Assembly (NCBI GenBank): GCA_027694045.1
Contig: JAQEWB010000001.1
Span: 930,001-994,000 of the forward strand
DNA: 64,000 bases
Direction of reading: 5' to 3'
Source: Bacillaceae bacterium OF18-1A
GTDB lineage: Bacteria; Bacillota; Bacilli; Bacillales; Bacillaceae_G
Positions 1 through 7,502 of the stretch are shown here, in pieces. Positions within the stretch are counted from its first letter, which is position 1; each line of letters begins with the position of its first letter. A program made the position numbers and the translations under genes. The notes beneath the pieces are model-generated. The model worked only from the letters and a program-made list of their open reading frames with translations. It searched no databases and was not told the origin of the DNA.

Positions 1-88
1 ATTACTTTCGAACAAGTTCATTTAGCTTTCACACCCTCTCCCTGCAATTTTATCATATAATTCTGAATACACAATAAACAAATACAAA

Positions 89-116
89 AAAGAGCACCTT
101 CTACAGATGCTCCTCT
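89..116 (-). terminator. Rho-independent terminator of the DUF1963 gene
   Basis: A short hairpin with GAGCA and TGCTC arms lies just past the stop of the minus-strand DUF1963 gene. It is followed on the minus strand by a run of T (plus-strand A run at about 85-91). Confidence 0.6.
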
Positions 117-119
117 TCA

Positions 120-872
120 TTAACAAGTTTGTAATATACAGCATGTATTTTCAAAACGTCGATTTTTTAAGTCTTCATTTCCAATACAGAAATAAAGCAT
201 CCCTAAATCTCCCCACATCATATTACAATTTTTAGTATCTGAATCAATTTGGAATAAAAGTGTCATGTGCTGCGGATCTATCCCCATATATTCTCCTGTC
301 TCGTGTAATACCTCCTCTTGTACAGAGAACGGCTCACCAAACATTTGATGGTTATCGTAGTTGTCTGGGATTAATTCTTCAAGTAATTGTAAGAAACGAT
401 CTGAATCCGCCTCATCTTCAATGAATAGCTCAGGCAATTTATAAGTCAATTCAAAACTAATTGCACATTGTTTATATTTCTCTTGTACTTGATCTTCTCT
501 TCGTAATTGCTCTACAGGAACATCATAATAAAGAACACGTCCTGCTTCAGTTGGGTTCACATTTTCTTCAAAGTAATTTTCAATACTAAAGAAATATAAC
601 ATTCCTGTCTTAGGTAAACTATGATCCATTCCAATGTTTTGTAAATCACTTACATTAAATTGCGCGATAAACTGCAACGGTGTTCCTTTATACGTTGGAT
701 ATTCAAATGAAACCGGTAAATCAGGAACTCCTCCCATTTTCGAACTACCTATCTCAATCATTTCCTGTTGATTTGGCACAACTTTTATACAAGGAAATAC
801 AGTATTAATAAGCTCCTCTTTTAAATGTGTCAGCCCATATTTATCAATTAATATTTCAATTTGTTTATTCAT
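120..872 (-). CDS. YwqG/DUF1963 family protein
   Basis: This 250-residue protein belongs to the YwqG-like DUF1963 family, which has no established biochemical role. Family features visible are SSKMGGVPDLP at residues 43-53, PLQFIAQFNVSDL at 65-77, a GMLYFF segment near 90, and a C-terminal block with LLFQIDSD and MWGDLGMLYF. There is no signal peptide or membrane segment, so it is probably cytosolic. The start is supported by AAGGAG placed 6 bases upstream. It is transcribed alone and ends at its own terminator. The family call is firm; the function is unknown. Confidence 0.85.
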   Translation of the reverse strand: MNKQIEILIDKYGLTHLKEELINTVFPCIKVVPNQQEMIEIGSSKMGGVPDLPVSFEYPTYKGTPLQFIAQFNVSDLQNIGMDHSLPKTGMLYFFSIENYFEENVNPTEAGRVLYYDVPVEQLRREDQVQEKYKQCAISFELTYKLPELFIEDEADSDRFLQLLEELIPDNYDNHQMFGEPFSVQEEVLHETGEYMGIDPQHMTLLFQIDSDTKNCNMMWGDLGMLYFCIGNEDLKNRRFENTCCILQTC

Positions 873-1096
873 AAATTCTCCTTACATTTACATACTTATT
901 TGTATCATAGCACAAAGATTATACTCCATTCCTTGCAAAGTCAACAAGCTTTCAAAAAAACGGGCTTATCCTTCATACGCGAACAAGTTTAAAAAAGCAT
1001 AGTATACATTGTTCCTACAAACACGATAATTCTTTATTCCTTCCAGTACATTTTCCCTTCGTTCATTTTCATTTTTAATATAAGGAGGAATTCCAC

Positions 1097-1240
1097 ATGG
1101 GTTACGGATATAGTTGCTGTGGTTACGGATACGGTGGCGGCGGCGGTTGTGGTTATGGAGGTTTCGCTTTATTAATCGTTTTATTTATCCTTCTAATCAT
1201 CATCGGAGCTAGCTGTTGGGGCGGCTTTGTAGGCTGCTAG
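1097..1240 (+). CDS. YjcZ-family sporulation-type small membrane peptide
   Basis: This 47-residue peptide starts at an ATG preceded by AAGGAGG (1082-1088). The first half is Gly/Tyr/Cys rich, beginning [15 protein letters not shown]. It then has one hydrophobic segment ([15 protein letters not shown]) and a short tail with GCxxGGF-like residues. This matches the YjcZ/SscA type of small proteins made during sporulation in Bacillus, several copies of which usually exist per genome. It is too short for most gene finders. It is followed at once by a strong terminator, so it is a single-gene unit. The exact role is unknown. Confidence 0.85.
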   Translation: MGYGYSCCGYGYGGGGGCGYGGFALLIVLFILLIIIGASCWGGFVGC

Positions 1241-1258
1241 TAAACTTAAAAACTATTG

Positions 1259-1288
1259 CAAAAAGCACGTACAATACGTGCTTTTTTG
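1259..1288 (+). terminator. Terminator of the YjcZ-type gene
   Basis: AAAAAGCACGTA and TACGTGCTTTTTT form a near-perfect hairpin ending in a T run, 20 bases past the stop of the small peptide. Confidence 0.85.
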
Positions 1289-1326
1289 CCATTTTCAAAT
1301 TTTCCATTTGAAAGGATGTATGTTTT

Positions 1327-2292
1327 ATGAAAATTGATGGTGTTTTTGAAGGAGGCGGTGTACGCGGAATTGCACATGTAGGGGCAATTTGCGCGTTAGC
1401 TGAACAAGGATATGAATGGGAGCGTGTAGCTGGAACATCCGCTGGTGCCATTATCGCAGCACTTGTAGCAGCAGGCTATTCTTGTTCAGAGTTAAAAACG
1501 ATTATAACTAATATTGATTATAATAAATTTACTAAGAAAACTTTCATCGATAGAATCCCTTTTATCGGTAAAGGGTTAAGTACATGGTCTACATTAGGTA
1601 TTTATTCAAATAGCTTTCTGGAAGAATGGCTTGAAGAATTACTTCGAAAAAAAGGAATTCATTTATTTACAGATTTACCTGATCTAAACAAACTCAAAAT
1701 CATTGCTTCAGATATAAGCAATGGTAAAATGGTTGTCTTTCCTGATGATTTACCAAACTATGGATTTTTAAATTACCGATTCTCGATCGCTAAGGCAGTA
1801 CAAATGAGCAGTACGATCCCTTTCTTTTTTGAACCAGTGAAATGGAGAACTCCAAAATGGAAGCAACCTTGCTACATGGTGGATGGAGGTATTTTAAGTA
1901 ATTATCCAATTTGGATTTTCGATTCCCCTACCTCTCCACGCTGGCCAACTTTCGGATTTCATTTTGTTAAAGATGAAATCCGAGCTGATCCTACCCACTA
2001 TAAAGAACCTATTTCCATGTTCAAAGGTCTATTTAAAACAATGATGCAAGCTCATGATTTACGCCATTTAGATAAAGAATCAAAGGCAAGAACAATTACA
2101 ATTCCAACAGGAACGATTTCAAGTACTAATTTTGAGCTCACGAAAGAAGAAAAAGAATGGCTTTACAATTCTGGTTATAACTCTGCAAATAAGTTTCTAC
2201 AATCTTGGAACTTCAAGCAATATATTGATGAATATAGAAAAGAAAACCCGGACCGAAAGACAAATCGATTTTTCCGTCAACTTGACTCATAA
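1327..2292 (+). CDS. Patatin-like phospholipase
   Basis: This 321-residue protein has the features of a patatin/RssA-type serine acylhydrolase. It has the glycine-rich oxyanion motif GGGVRGIAHVG at residues 9-19, the nucleophile motif GTSAGA with Ser38, and the Asp-Gly-Gly motif (MVDGGILSNYP) near residue 190 that supplies the catalytic Asp. By family knowledge it should hydrolyse acyl ester bonds of phospholipids or related lipids. No signal peptide is present, so action at the inner face of the membrane is likely. AAAGGATG precedes the start. It is a single gene between two terminators. Confidence 0.9.
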   Translation: MKIDGVFEGGGVRGIAHVGAICALAEQGYEWERVAGTSAGAIIAALVAAGYSCSELKTIITNIDYNKFTKKTFIDRIPFIGKGLSTWSTLGIYSNSFLEEWLEELLRKKGIHLFTDLPDLNKLKIIASDISNGKMVVFPDDLPNYGFLNYRFSIAKAVQMSSTIPFFFEPVKWRTPKWKQPCYMVDGGILSNYPIWIFDSPTSPRWPTFGFHFVKDEIRADPTHYKEPISMFKGLFKTMMQAHDLRHLDKESKARTITIPTGTISSTNFELTKEEKEWLYNSGYNSANKFLQSWNFKQYIDEYRKENPDRKTNRFFRQLDS

Positions 2293-2336
2293 TATTATTT
2301 TTTCATATGAATACGAGAACGTTTAACATATTAATA

Positions 2337-2379
2337 GTAACTAAGCCTAGTAATTTTTTATATTACTAGGCTTAGTTAC
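2337..2379. terminator. Bidirectional terminator between convergent genes
   Basis: A perfect 17-bp stem (2337-2353 with 2363-2379, core CTAAGCCTAGTAA) encloses a T-rich loop. It lies between the convergent phospholipase and small-protein genes and can serve both. Confidence 0.8.
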
Positions 2380-2403
2380 TTCCTATATAATCTCACGTAT
2401 TGT

Positions 2404-2571
2404 TTACGGATAAGTTAACCCTTTAGCTTCTTCCGCAGTAATAACTATGTAACGATTTCCCGTTCTTAATCCTAATAGTTCTGCTTTTACAACTGCATCC
2501 TGCTTCGTCTCTGCATAAGCAGCTAAATATTTATCTCCATCGATAATTTGGCAAATTACATATTGTTTCAT
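2404..2571 (-). CDS. Small hypothetical protein (55 aa)
   Basis: This minus-strand ORF starts MKQYVICQIIDGDKY and ends AKGLTYP, with AAAAGGAGAAC placed just upstream of the ATG. The composition is that of a small folded cytosolic protein: an alternating beta-like N-terminus, then an acidic and basic helix (AYAETKQDAVVKAELLG). There is no signal or membrane segment. I do not recognise the family. The start is 12 bases past the end of the aminotransferase remnant, so it may once have been part of that transcript. It is below usual length cut-offs but has good coding character and a good ribosome binding site. Confidence 0.7.
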   Translation of the reverse strand: MKQYVICQIIDGDKYLAAYAETKQDAVVKAELLGLRTGNRYIVITAEEAKGLTYP

Positions 2572-2583
2572 TATGTTCTCCTT

Positions 2584-2811
2584 TTACATTTTAATTAATT
2601 GTGCCAATTTTTTTATACCTATTTCAATTCCCTCTAACGTTGCATATGAATACGATAGGCGTAAAAATTGACTCGCACTTCTATCATACAAAGTACCTGG
2701 ATTTAATAAAATCTTTTCTTGCAAAGCTTTGTCAAATAAACTACGATTCGAGAAGGTGCGATTTCTATGTATCACCTTATATTCTTTTTGGTTGGTAGCC
2801 TCCCCAAGCAT
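2584..2811 (-). pseudogene. C-terminal remnant of a PLP-dependent aminotransferase (MocR/class I type)
   Basis: The reading frame encodes only about 75 residues. Its last 45, with ILLNPGTLY and QFLRLSYSYATLEGIEIGIKKL, look like the C-terminal end of a fold-type I aminotransferase or GntR/MocR-type regulator. The catalytic lysine region and the N-terminal part are missing. A stop codon lies 7 codons upstream of the first ATG, and no ribosome binding site is evident. It sits divergently next to a LysE-type exporter, a common place for a regulator of such an exporter. I infer a deleted regulator or aminotransferase gene. Confidence 0.65.
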
Positions 2812-2885
2812 ATGGATGGATACAAAATTTCATTTCTTCTATACAATATACACTATCATAATGAATTAAAATAGGAGGTAATATG

Positions 2886-3500
2886 ATGAGTGAAGCAATT
2901 ATTCATGGTATCATTCTTGCATTTGGACTTATCATTCCATTAGGTGTACAAAATGTTTTTGTCTTTAACCAAGGTGCGAGCCAACCAAACATTTGGAGGG
3001 CAGCCCCTGTAGTATTAACCGCTTCTATATGTGATACGTTACTAATATTAATTGCGGTACAAGGTGTCTCTCTAGTCCTCCTTACTTTCTCTTGGTTAAC
3101 AACAACGTTATATATGGTCGGATTTTTATTCCTTCTATATATGGGCCTAGTTATTTGGAGAAGTGACCCTTCTAGTGATGTAAAACAAGAAACAAACATG
3201 CCTTTAAAAAAACAAATACTTTTCGCTGCTTCTGTCTCGTTATTAAACCCGCACGCAATATTAGATACCATTGGTGTAATCGGAACTAACTCTATACAAT
3301 ACGTCGGAAGTGAAAAATGGGCTTTTACATTTACAACTATTATCGTTTCTTGGATTTGGTTTGTGAGCTTAGCTTTAGCTGGTAAATTCTTAAAAAGGTT
3401 AGATTCAACCGGAAAGACACTCATATTATTAAATAAATTTTCTGGTCTCATCATATGGGGTGTCGCGCTTTATATGTTAAAACAAGTTATTTATTCTTAA
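2886..3500 (+). CDS. LysE/ArgO-type amino acid exporter
   Basis: This protein of about 204 residues has the LysE (RhtB) translocator pattern. It has six hydrophobic segments, an N-terminal LIIPLGVQNVFVFNQG block and the conserved asparagine-proline region SLLNPHAILDTIG near residue 120. The family exports basic or other small amino acids across the membrane, and the substrate cannot be read here. Two ATGs are adjacent: AGGAGG at 2873-2878 is 7 bases before the second (2886) and only 4 before the first (2883), so I prefer the second. It is divergent from the aminotransferase remnant. Confidence 0.88.
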   Translation: MSEAIIHGIILAFGLIIPLGVQNVFVFNQGASQPNIWRAAPVVLTASICDTLLILIAVQGVSLVLLTFSWLTTTLYMVGFLFLLYMGLVIWRSDPSSDVKQETNMPLKKQILFAASVSLLNPHAILDTIGVIGTNSIQYVGSEKWAFTFTTIIVSWIWFVSLALAGKFLKRLDSTGKTLILLNKFSGLIIWGVALYMLKQVIYS

Positions 3501-3506
3501 TGAACG

Positions 3507-3549
3507 AAAGAGAATTACATGTTACTCAAAACATCATGCAATTCTCTTA
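3507..3549. terminator. Bidirectional terminator
   Basis: An imperfect hairpin (AAGAGAATT with AATTCTCTT arms, inner CATG pairing) lies between the convergent exporter and MFS genes. Confidence 0.6.
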
Positions 3550-3553
3550 CAAA

Positions 3554-4783
3554 TTATGAAGTAGGTTCCGGTTTCTGCTTTACCGTCTTTGCATCCTTTG
3601 CTGGTTTAATCCAAATGATTGCTATGACAGCACCAATGGCAGCGAAAATACTTGTCAAATAAAATACTTCATGGTCCGCCCCTTTCATAAAAAAAGAATA
3701 TAAGGGTGGACCCGCTGCTACACCGATAAATCGCATTGAACTATAAAATGAGGTAACCGTTCCCCTTTGCTCCTTTTCAATCCCTTGTGTAATGAGAGCA
3801 TCTAAACATGGGAGCGCCATACCAATTCCTATCCCCATAATAACGAGACAAAGAAGTAGTAAATAGATTCCTTTTATAAATAAAGGGATTACGACTGATG
3901 CAGCAGCCAATAAAAAACCAATATAAATACATTTCTTCATAACAGTTTGATTATCACCAATTTTTTTACCAGCCATATAGGAACTAAGTGATAGTACAAG
4001 CAAAGGAATAGCAAGTACACATCCTTTCCATATACCATGAATGTCATACTTTGACTCAAGTATTGTAGACAAATAAAAAAGAATTCCGAATAAAATAAGC
4101 ATAATAATTGCACCTAGTACGAAAATAGCAATTAACCATCTTCCTTTTTCTCGAAAAGTAGAAATAATAGATTGAATAAATTCTTTAAGTGGTGGTACTT
4201 CCCCTTCTTGTTTTTTTGCTTTTACTAGTACCAGCAATAATATGATTGATACTACACATAAGACAGGAATTGCCCAAAATGGTAAGAACCATACAATGGC
4301 AGCAAGAGCAGATCCTAAAATAGGACTAAGCACTTTTCCGAATGTATTTGATGTCTCAATGATTCCTAAACCTGTGCTAACCTGTTTTTCATCTTTGTAT
4401 AAATCACCAACACATGGTATAACAACTGGCATTGCCCCAGCGGCCCCAATACCTTGAATCGCTCTACCAATCAGTATCCAATTGTATGGGTTATCCACTT
4501 TCCACGATACCCAGCCCGTTATCGCTCCTCCTATAGCTGCTATTAATAAGCTTGGAACCATTACCATCTTTCGTCCCCATCTATCTGATAAGTAGCCAGC
4601 AATCGGTATAAGTAAAATTGCAATGATGGAGTAAATTGTAATAATCATGGACACTTGAAACGATGAAATATGCAATTTCTTTTCAATTGTCGGCAAGATT
4701 GGAATGAGCATTGAATTTCCTAACGTCATAACTAATGGAACTGATGCAAGTGCAATTAAACAACAGTTTTCTTTTTTTAACAT
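3554..4783 (-). CDS. MFS drug/metabolite exporter (DHA1 type)
   Basis: This is a 12-helix major facilitator protein of about 409 residues. The signature GYLSDRWGRKMVMV lies between helices 2 and 3 (motif A), and GRAIQGIGAAGAMPV and a GPPLYSFF loop follow. It resembles Bacillus YmfD/YfmO-like efflux proteins. The frame is open to an ATG at 4822, but that ATG abuts a hairpin and has no ribosome binding site. The ATG at 4783 (MLKKENCC) has GAGGAAAGG upstream at a slightly long distance and begins where the family alignment should begin. It lies between the SASP gene and the LysE gene, close to but not in the petrobactin operon. The substrate is unknown. Confidence 0.88.
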   Translation of the reverse strand: MLKKENCCLIALASVPLVMTLGNSMLIPILPTIEKKLHISSFQVSMIITIYSIIAILLIPIAGYLSDRWGRKMVMVPSLLIAAIGGAITGWVSWKVDNPYNWILIGRAIQGIGAAGAMPVVIPCVGDLYKDEKQVSTGLGIIETSNTFGKVLSPILGSALAAIVWFLPFWAIPVLCVVSIILLLVLVKAKKQEGEVPPLKEFIQSIISTFREKGRWLIAIFVLGAIIMLILFGILFYLSTILESKYDIHGIWKGCVLAIPLLVLSLSSYMAGKKIGDNQTVMKKCIYIGFLLAAASVVIPLFIKGIYLLLLCLVIMGIGIGMALPCLDALITQGIEKEQRGTVTSFYSSMRFIGVAAGPPLYSFFMKGADHEVFYLTSIFAAIGAVIAIIWIKPAKDAKTVKQKPEPTS

Positions 4784-4824
4784 GTTGATTTCGGAACCTT
4801 TCCTCATAATATTTCTTACCATAT

Positions 4825-4868
4825 AATAGCCCTGGTGGAACGTAATTTTTCATTCCACCAGGGCTATT
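4825..4868 (-). promoter_or_regulatory. Strong hairpin in the leader of the MFS gene
   Basis: A perfect 16-bp stem (4825-4840 with 4853-4868, core AGCCCTGGTGGAA) has a 12-base loop and lies 42 bases upstream of the preferred MFS start. There is no T run on the minus-strand side, so it is not an ordinary terminator for that strand. It may be an RNA leader structure controlling the exporter or a very long protein-binding dyad. Confidence 0.55.
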
Positions 4869-4971
4869 ACATCTTTACTACTCCCCATTCATAACAAAAG
4901 AAATTGGGTAAAATATAGTATTATTTCTATTCTTTGAATTCAGTTCACTATATATCCATACCAATTAATTG

Positions 4972-5000
4972 AAAAAAGAAAGGAAGAATCCTTCCTTTCT
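4972..5000 (-). terminator. Terminator of the SASP gene
   Basis: AGAAAGGAAG and CTTCCTTTCT arms form a hairpin followed on the minus strand by TTTTTTC. Confidence 0.8.
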
Positions 5001-5017
5001 CCTATAACCTTCTACAT

Positions 5018-5224
5018 TTAGCGAGTATATCCGCCACCAAGCTGTTGTTCTGCCATCGCTACAAGGCGTTTTGTAATTTCACCGCCTACAGAACCGTTTG
5101 CACGTGAAGAAGTGTCAGCTCCAAGTTGTACACCGAACTCTTGTGCAATTTCATATTTCATTTGATCTAGAGCCGCTTGTGCTCCATGAGATGCTAACTG
5201 ATTAGAATTACGATTTCTAGCCAT
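5018..5224 (-). CDS. Small acid-soluble spore protein, alpha/beta type
   Basis: This 68-residue protein is typical of alpha/beta-type SASPs, which coat and protect spore DNA. It carries the germination protease region ([12 protein letters not shown], residues 24-35) and the conserved second block [20 protein letters not shown]. The gene has a consensus AAGGAGGTGATC ribosome binding site and its own terminator. By family knowledge it is transcribed in the forespore under sigma G, but I did not confirm a sigma G promoter by eye. Confidence 0.95.
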   Translation of the reverse strand: MARNRNSNQLASHGAQAALDQMKYEIAQEFGVQLGADTSSRANGSVGGEITKRLVAMAEQQLGGGYTR

Positions 5225-5299
5225 TACCGATCACCTCCTTATTTATATATAAATTGTGTTAAATTTTAATTTGAATACATGGTAATTAATGGTAAATAA

Positions 5300-5335
5300 T
5301 TATTGTAAAAAAAGAGCCTCAAAAATGAGACTCTT
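5300..5335 (-). terminator. Terminator of the asb operon
   Basis: AAGAG-CTCA and TGAG-CTCTT arms form a hairpin. It lies 13 bases past the asbF stop and is followed on the minus strand by a T run. Confidence 0.8.
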
Positions 5336-5348
5336 ACACCATGATATT

Positions 5349-6191
5349 TTACGAAGTTACTACTTCTAAGTTTCTATTTGTTAATACTTTCATTTCCTCT
5401 TTTAATATTACTTTCGCATTATGCCCAAACCATTCTAGCGAAGCAAAATAGTCAGTATCTTTCACTTCCTTGATAATTTCATCATAATTTACGATACCTT
5501 CAAATAATGGAACCATACCAATACGACTTCCCGCTGCAGCATATACATTATTAGGTGCAAACACATGTAAATAGTCAGCTGACGATATATTCTTAAAATG
5601 ATAATGCTGTATCCATGGCTTTAATCGTTGAAAACTATCTATTGGATCTGCACCAGACTCCCATATGTGAAGAAAATCCAGGTTTATTTTCAAATTAGGA
5701 TGATCTACCTCTTCTAATAATTTTAAAGTAGAAAGCAACGTGTCCGTTAACGTATTGGGATGTGTTTCTAAAAGTACATACATATTGTGCTGAGCAAATA
5801 AATTACAAATTATACGAATTCGATTCACATACTCTTCTCTCTCTTGTCCTGAGAAGTCCTTGCTCCCTTTTTGTCCAGCAAATGTACGAATTTTATTCGT
5901 GTTAAACCAATTAGCTAGTATTACGAGTTGTTCACATTTCTCTAGCGTTTTTTCAAAGTCTGCTGATAATGATATGTCTAAGTAATCACTTATCATCGTA
6001 ATTTCCAAGTTTTTATCCTTTAAAAAATCTAATTCTCGTTCTGTCGTTTCATACTCTTGCATATATAAATTCCGTGCATGAGTTCCCCACAATTCAATTC
6101 CTTCAAAACCATTTTCGTGTGCAAATTGAACAATATCAGTAAATGAAATTAATTGATGGCGAAATGAAATGGTACATAGCGAATATTTCAT
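5349..6191 (-). CDS. asbF: 3-dehydroshikimate dehydratase AsbF
   Basis: This 280-residue TIM-barrel enzyme of the AP-endonuclease-2/sugar-isomerase superfamily converts 3-dehydroshikimate to 3,4-dihydroxybenzoate, the catechol of petrobactin. Likely metal-binding and active-site segments are LLETHPNT near residue 143, NLDFLHIWESG near 172, the HYHFKN block near 200 and LEWFGHN near 255. AAGGAG lies 9 bases before the ATG. It is the last gene of asbABCDEF, 37 bases after asbE, followed by the operon terminator. Identity rests on length, domain and the complete operon context. Confidence 0.95.
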   Translation of the reverse strand: MKYSLCTISFRHQLISFTDIVQFAHENGFEGIELWGTHARNLYMQEYETTERELDFLKDKNLEITMISDYLDISLSADFEKTLEKCEQLVILANWFNTNKIRTFAGQKGSKDFSGQEREEYVNRIRIICNLFAQHNMYVLLETHPNTLTDTLLSTLKLLEEVDHPNLKINLDFLHIWESGADPIDSFQRLKPWIQHYHFKNISSADYLHVFAPNNVYAAAGSRIGMVPLFEGIVNYDEIIKEVKDTDYFASLEWFGHNAKVILKEEMKVLTNRNLEVVTS

Positions 6192-6228
6192 AGCTTTAAA
6201 CTCCTTTATATTAAATTCCGTTAACTTC

Positions 6229-7212
6229 TTAAAGAGTTACGACAGACTGATTGGTTTTCATACCTTTCCATGAAAGAAACTGTCTCTCTAATTCTTCCTT
6301 TATTTTCAGTTCAATTGCATTCATCTCATCCAACTTTTCGACTATTGATACTAGCATATCTTTCTTATTCGTCATTGCCATTTTAATCGCGCGATACTGC
6401 ACATTTGTAAACCCTTGTACAATATCCTCCACTCGATCACACCAATATTCAAACTCTTCTTCCGAATATTGTATCGTTTCACGGAAGTATGCAAAAGCAT
6501 GTTCATAACTATATTTACGAATTGCAAGTACCGGTATTTGTTTTACTGCGGTTACAAGCTTAGAAAGCGAATGTCCCTCTTCTTCATTTGCCATTTTTAT
6601 AATTAAATTTTTCAATTCCATAGTCAATTCGTTATCATGCTTTTTGAATGTTTCTATGAAGTAACTGGACACCATCTCTTCTGTTGGTTCTTGAATTCCC
6701 TCTATATCAATGAAATATCCTCCACCAAACGGGTTTTCTTGAACAGAGTGAAGGACTTTTTCTCTTTCCACATTCCCTTCCCAGCGAAAATCTGGATCTA
6801 ACATGAACCACTCTTCTTCTTTCTTTGTCTTCGATATCATTAAATAATGTGGAAACGGTTTTTGATGGAATTTATTTTCCCTCTCTGGTAATAGAGACAT
6901 ATCGACCATTACAATTACGTAACGATTTTCTGACTTGTTTTCTACTAATTCTAAAAACATCTCTACATTGCTATCTTTATCTTTGGCGTGATCATACCAC
7001 TCATTCACTTTAATACCGTATAACTTTTCATACCAAAATAAGTAATTATCATGGTTAATATTATCGGAATGATACGAAATAATTCCATCCTCTGTTATAT
7101 CAAAGTCTCCATCCCATAGTCCAAAATAAAATGGACGAAAATCTATATCACTATGTCTTTTTATAATTTCACAAAAACAACTTACTAGACAGTGTACTTT
7201 AATTGAAGTCAT
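6229..7212 (-). CDS. asbE: Petrobactin synthesis protein AsbE
   Basis: This protein of about 327 residues has no widely shared enzymatic motif that I can point to. In the petrobactin pathway AsbE transfers the 3,4-dihydroxybenzoyl group from the AsbD carrier to a primary amine of spermidine, giving the amide arm. Recognition is by operon position between asbD and asbF and by its size. An in-frame ATG four codons upstream (7224) is also possible; GGATGAG lies in front of the one chosen. The asbD stop is only 11 bases from the upstream ATG. No signal peptide or membrane helix is present. Confidence 0.9.
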   Translation of the reverse strand: MTSIKVHCLVSCFCEIIKRHSDIDFRPFYFGLWDGDFDITEDGIISYHSDNINHDNYLFWYEKLYGIKVNEWYDHAKDKDSNVEMFLELVENKSENRYVIVMVDMSLLPERENKFHQKPFPHYLMISKTKKEEEWFMLDPDFRWEGNVEREKVLHSVQENPFGGGYFIDIEGIQEPTEEMVSSYFIETFKKHDNELTMELKNLIIKMANEEEGHSLSKLVTAVKQIPVLAIRKYSYEHAFAYFRETIQYSEEEFEYWCDRVEDIVQGFTNVQYRAIKMAMTNKKDMLVSIVEKLDEMNAIELKIKEELERQFLSWKGMKTNQSVVTL

Positions 7213-7235
7213 ACTCTCATCCACTTTCTCTAAGG

Positions 7236-7502
7236 TTAGTTATTCACATTTACTCCTGGTAACTCCTCCATAAAATCAAGCAAAGATCCTACAGTAAGAA
7301 ATACCTTTGGGTCCACTTCATCCTCTGGAACACATAAGTTTAAATCCATTTCGATGTATACGATGAGCTGTAACATCATGATCGAGTCTATATATAAATC
7401 TTGATTTAAGCGCATTGTTTCTTCCAAATGTGTTACATTTTTCAATTCCATTTTTTCTACCATAATTCTTAACACTGCACCTTTTAACATTTCACGTCTC
7501 AT
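7236..7502 (-). CDS. asbD: Aryl carrier protein AsbD
   Basis: This 88-residue carrier protein has the phosphopantetheine attachment motif DSIMML within LYIDSIMMLQL near residue 39 and a typical four-helix acidic pattern. After priming it holds 3,4-dihydroxybenzoate, loaded by AsbC and offloaded by AsbE. Its start overlaps the asbC stop in an ATGA (7499-7502), a sign of translational coupling. GGAGAGG precedes the ATG. It is a stand-alone aryl carrier of the petrobactin assembly line. Confidence 0.95.
   Translation of the reverse strand: MRREMLKGAVLRIMVEKMELKNVTHLEETMRLNQDLYIDSIMMLQLIVYIEMDLNLCVPEDEVDPKVFLTVGSLLDFMEELPGVNVNN

Noticed and set aside
2903..3454. A 183-codon minus-strand ORF
   Set aside because: It is fully antisense to the LysE-type exporter, which has clear family motifs and a good binding site.
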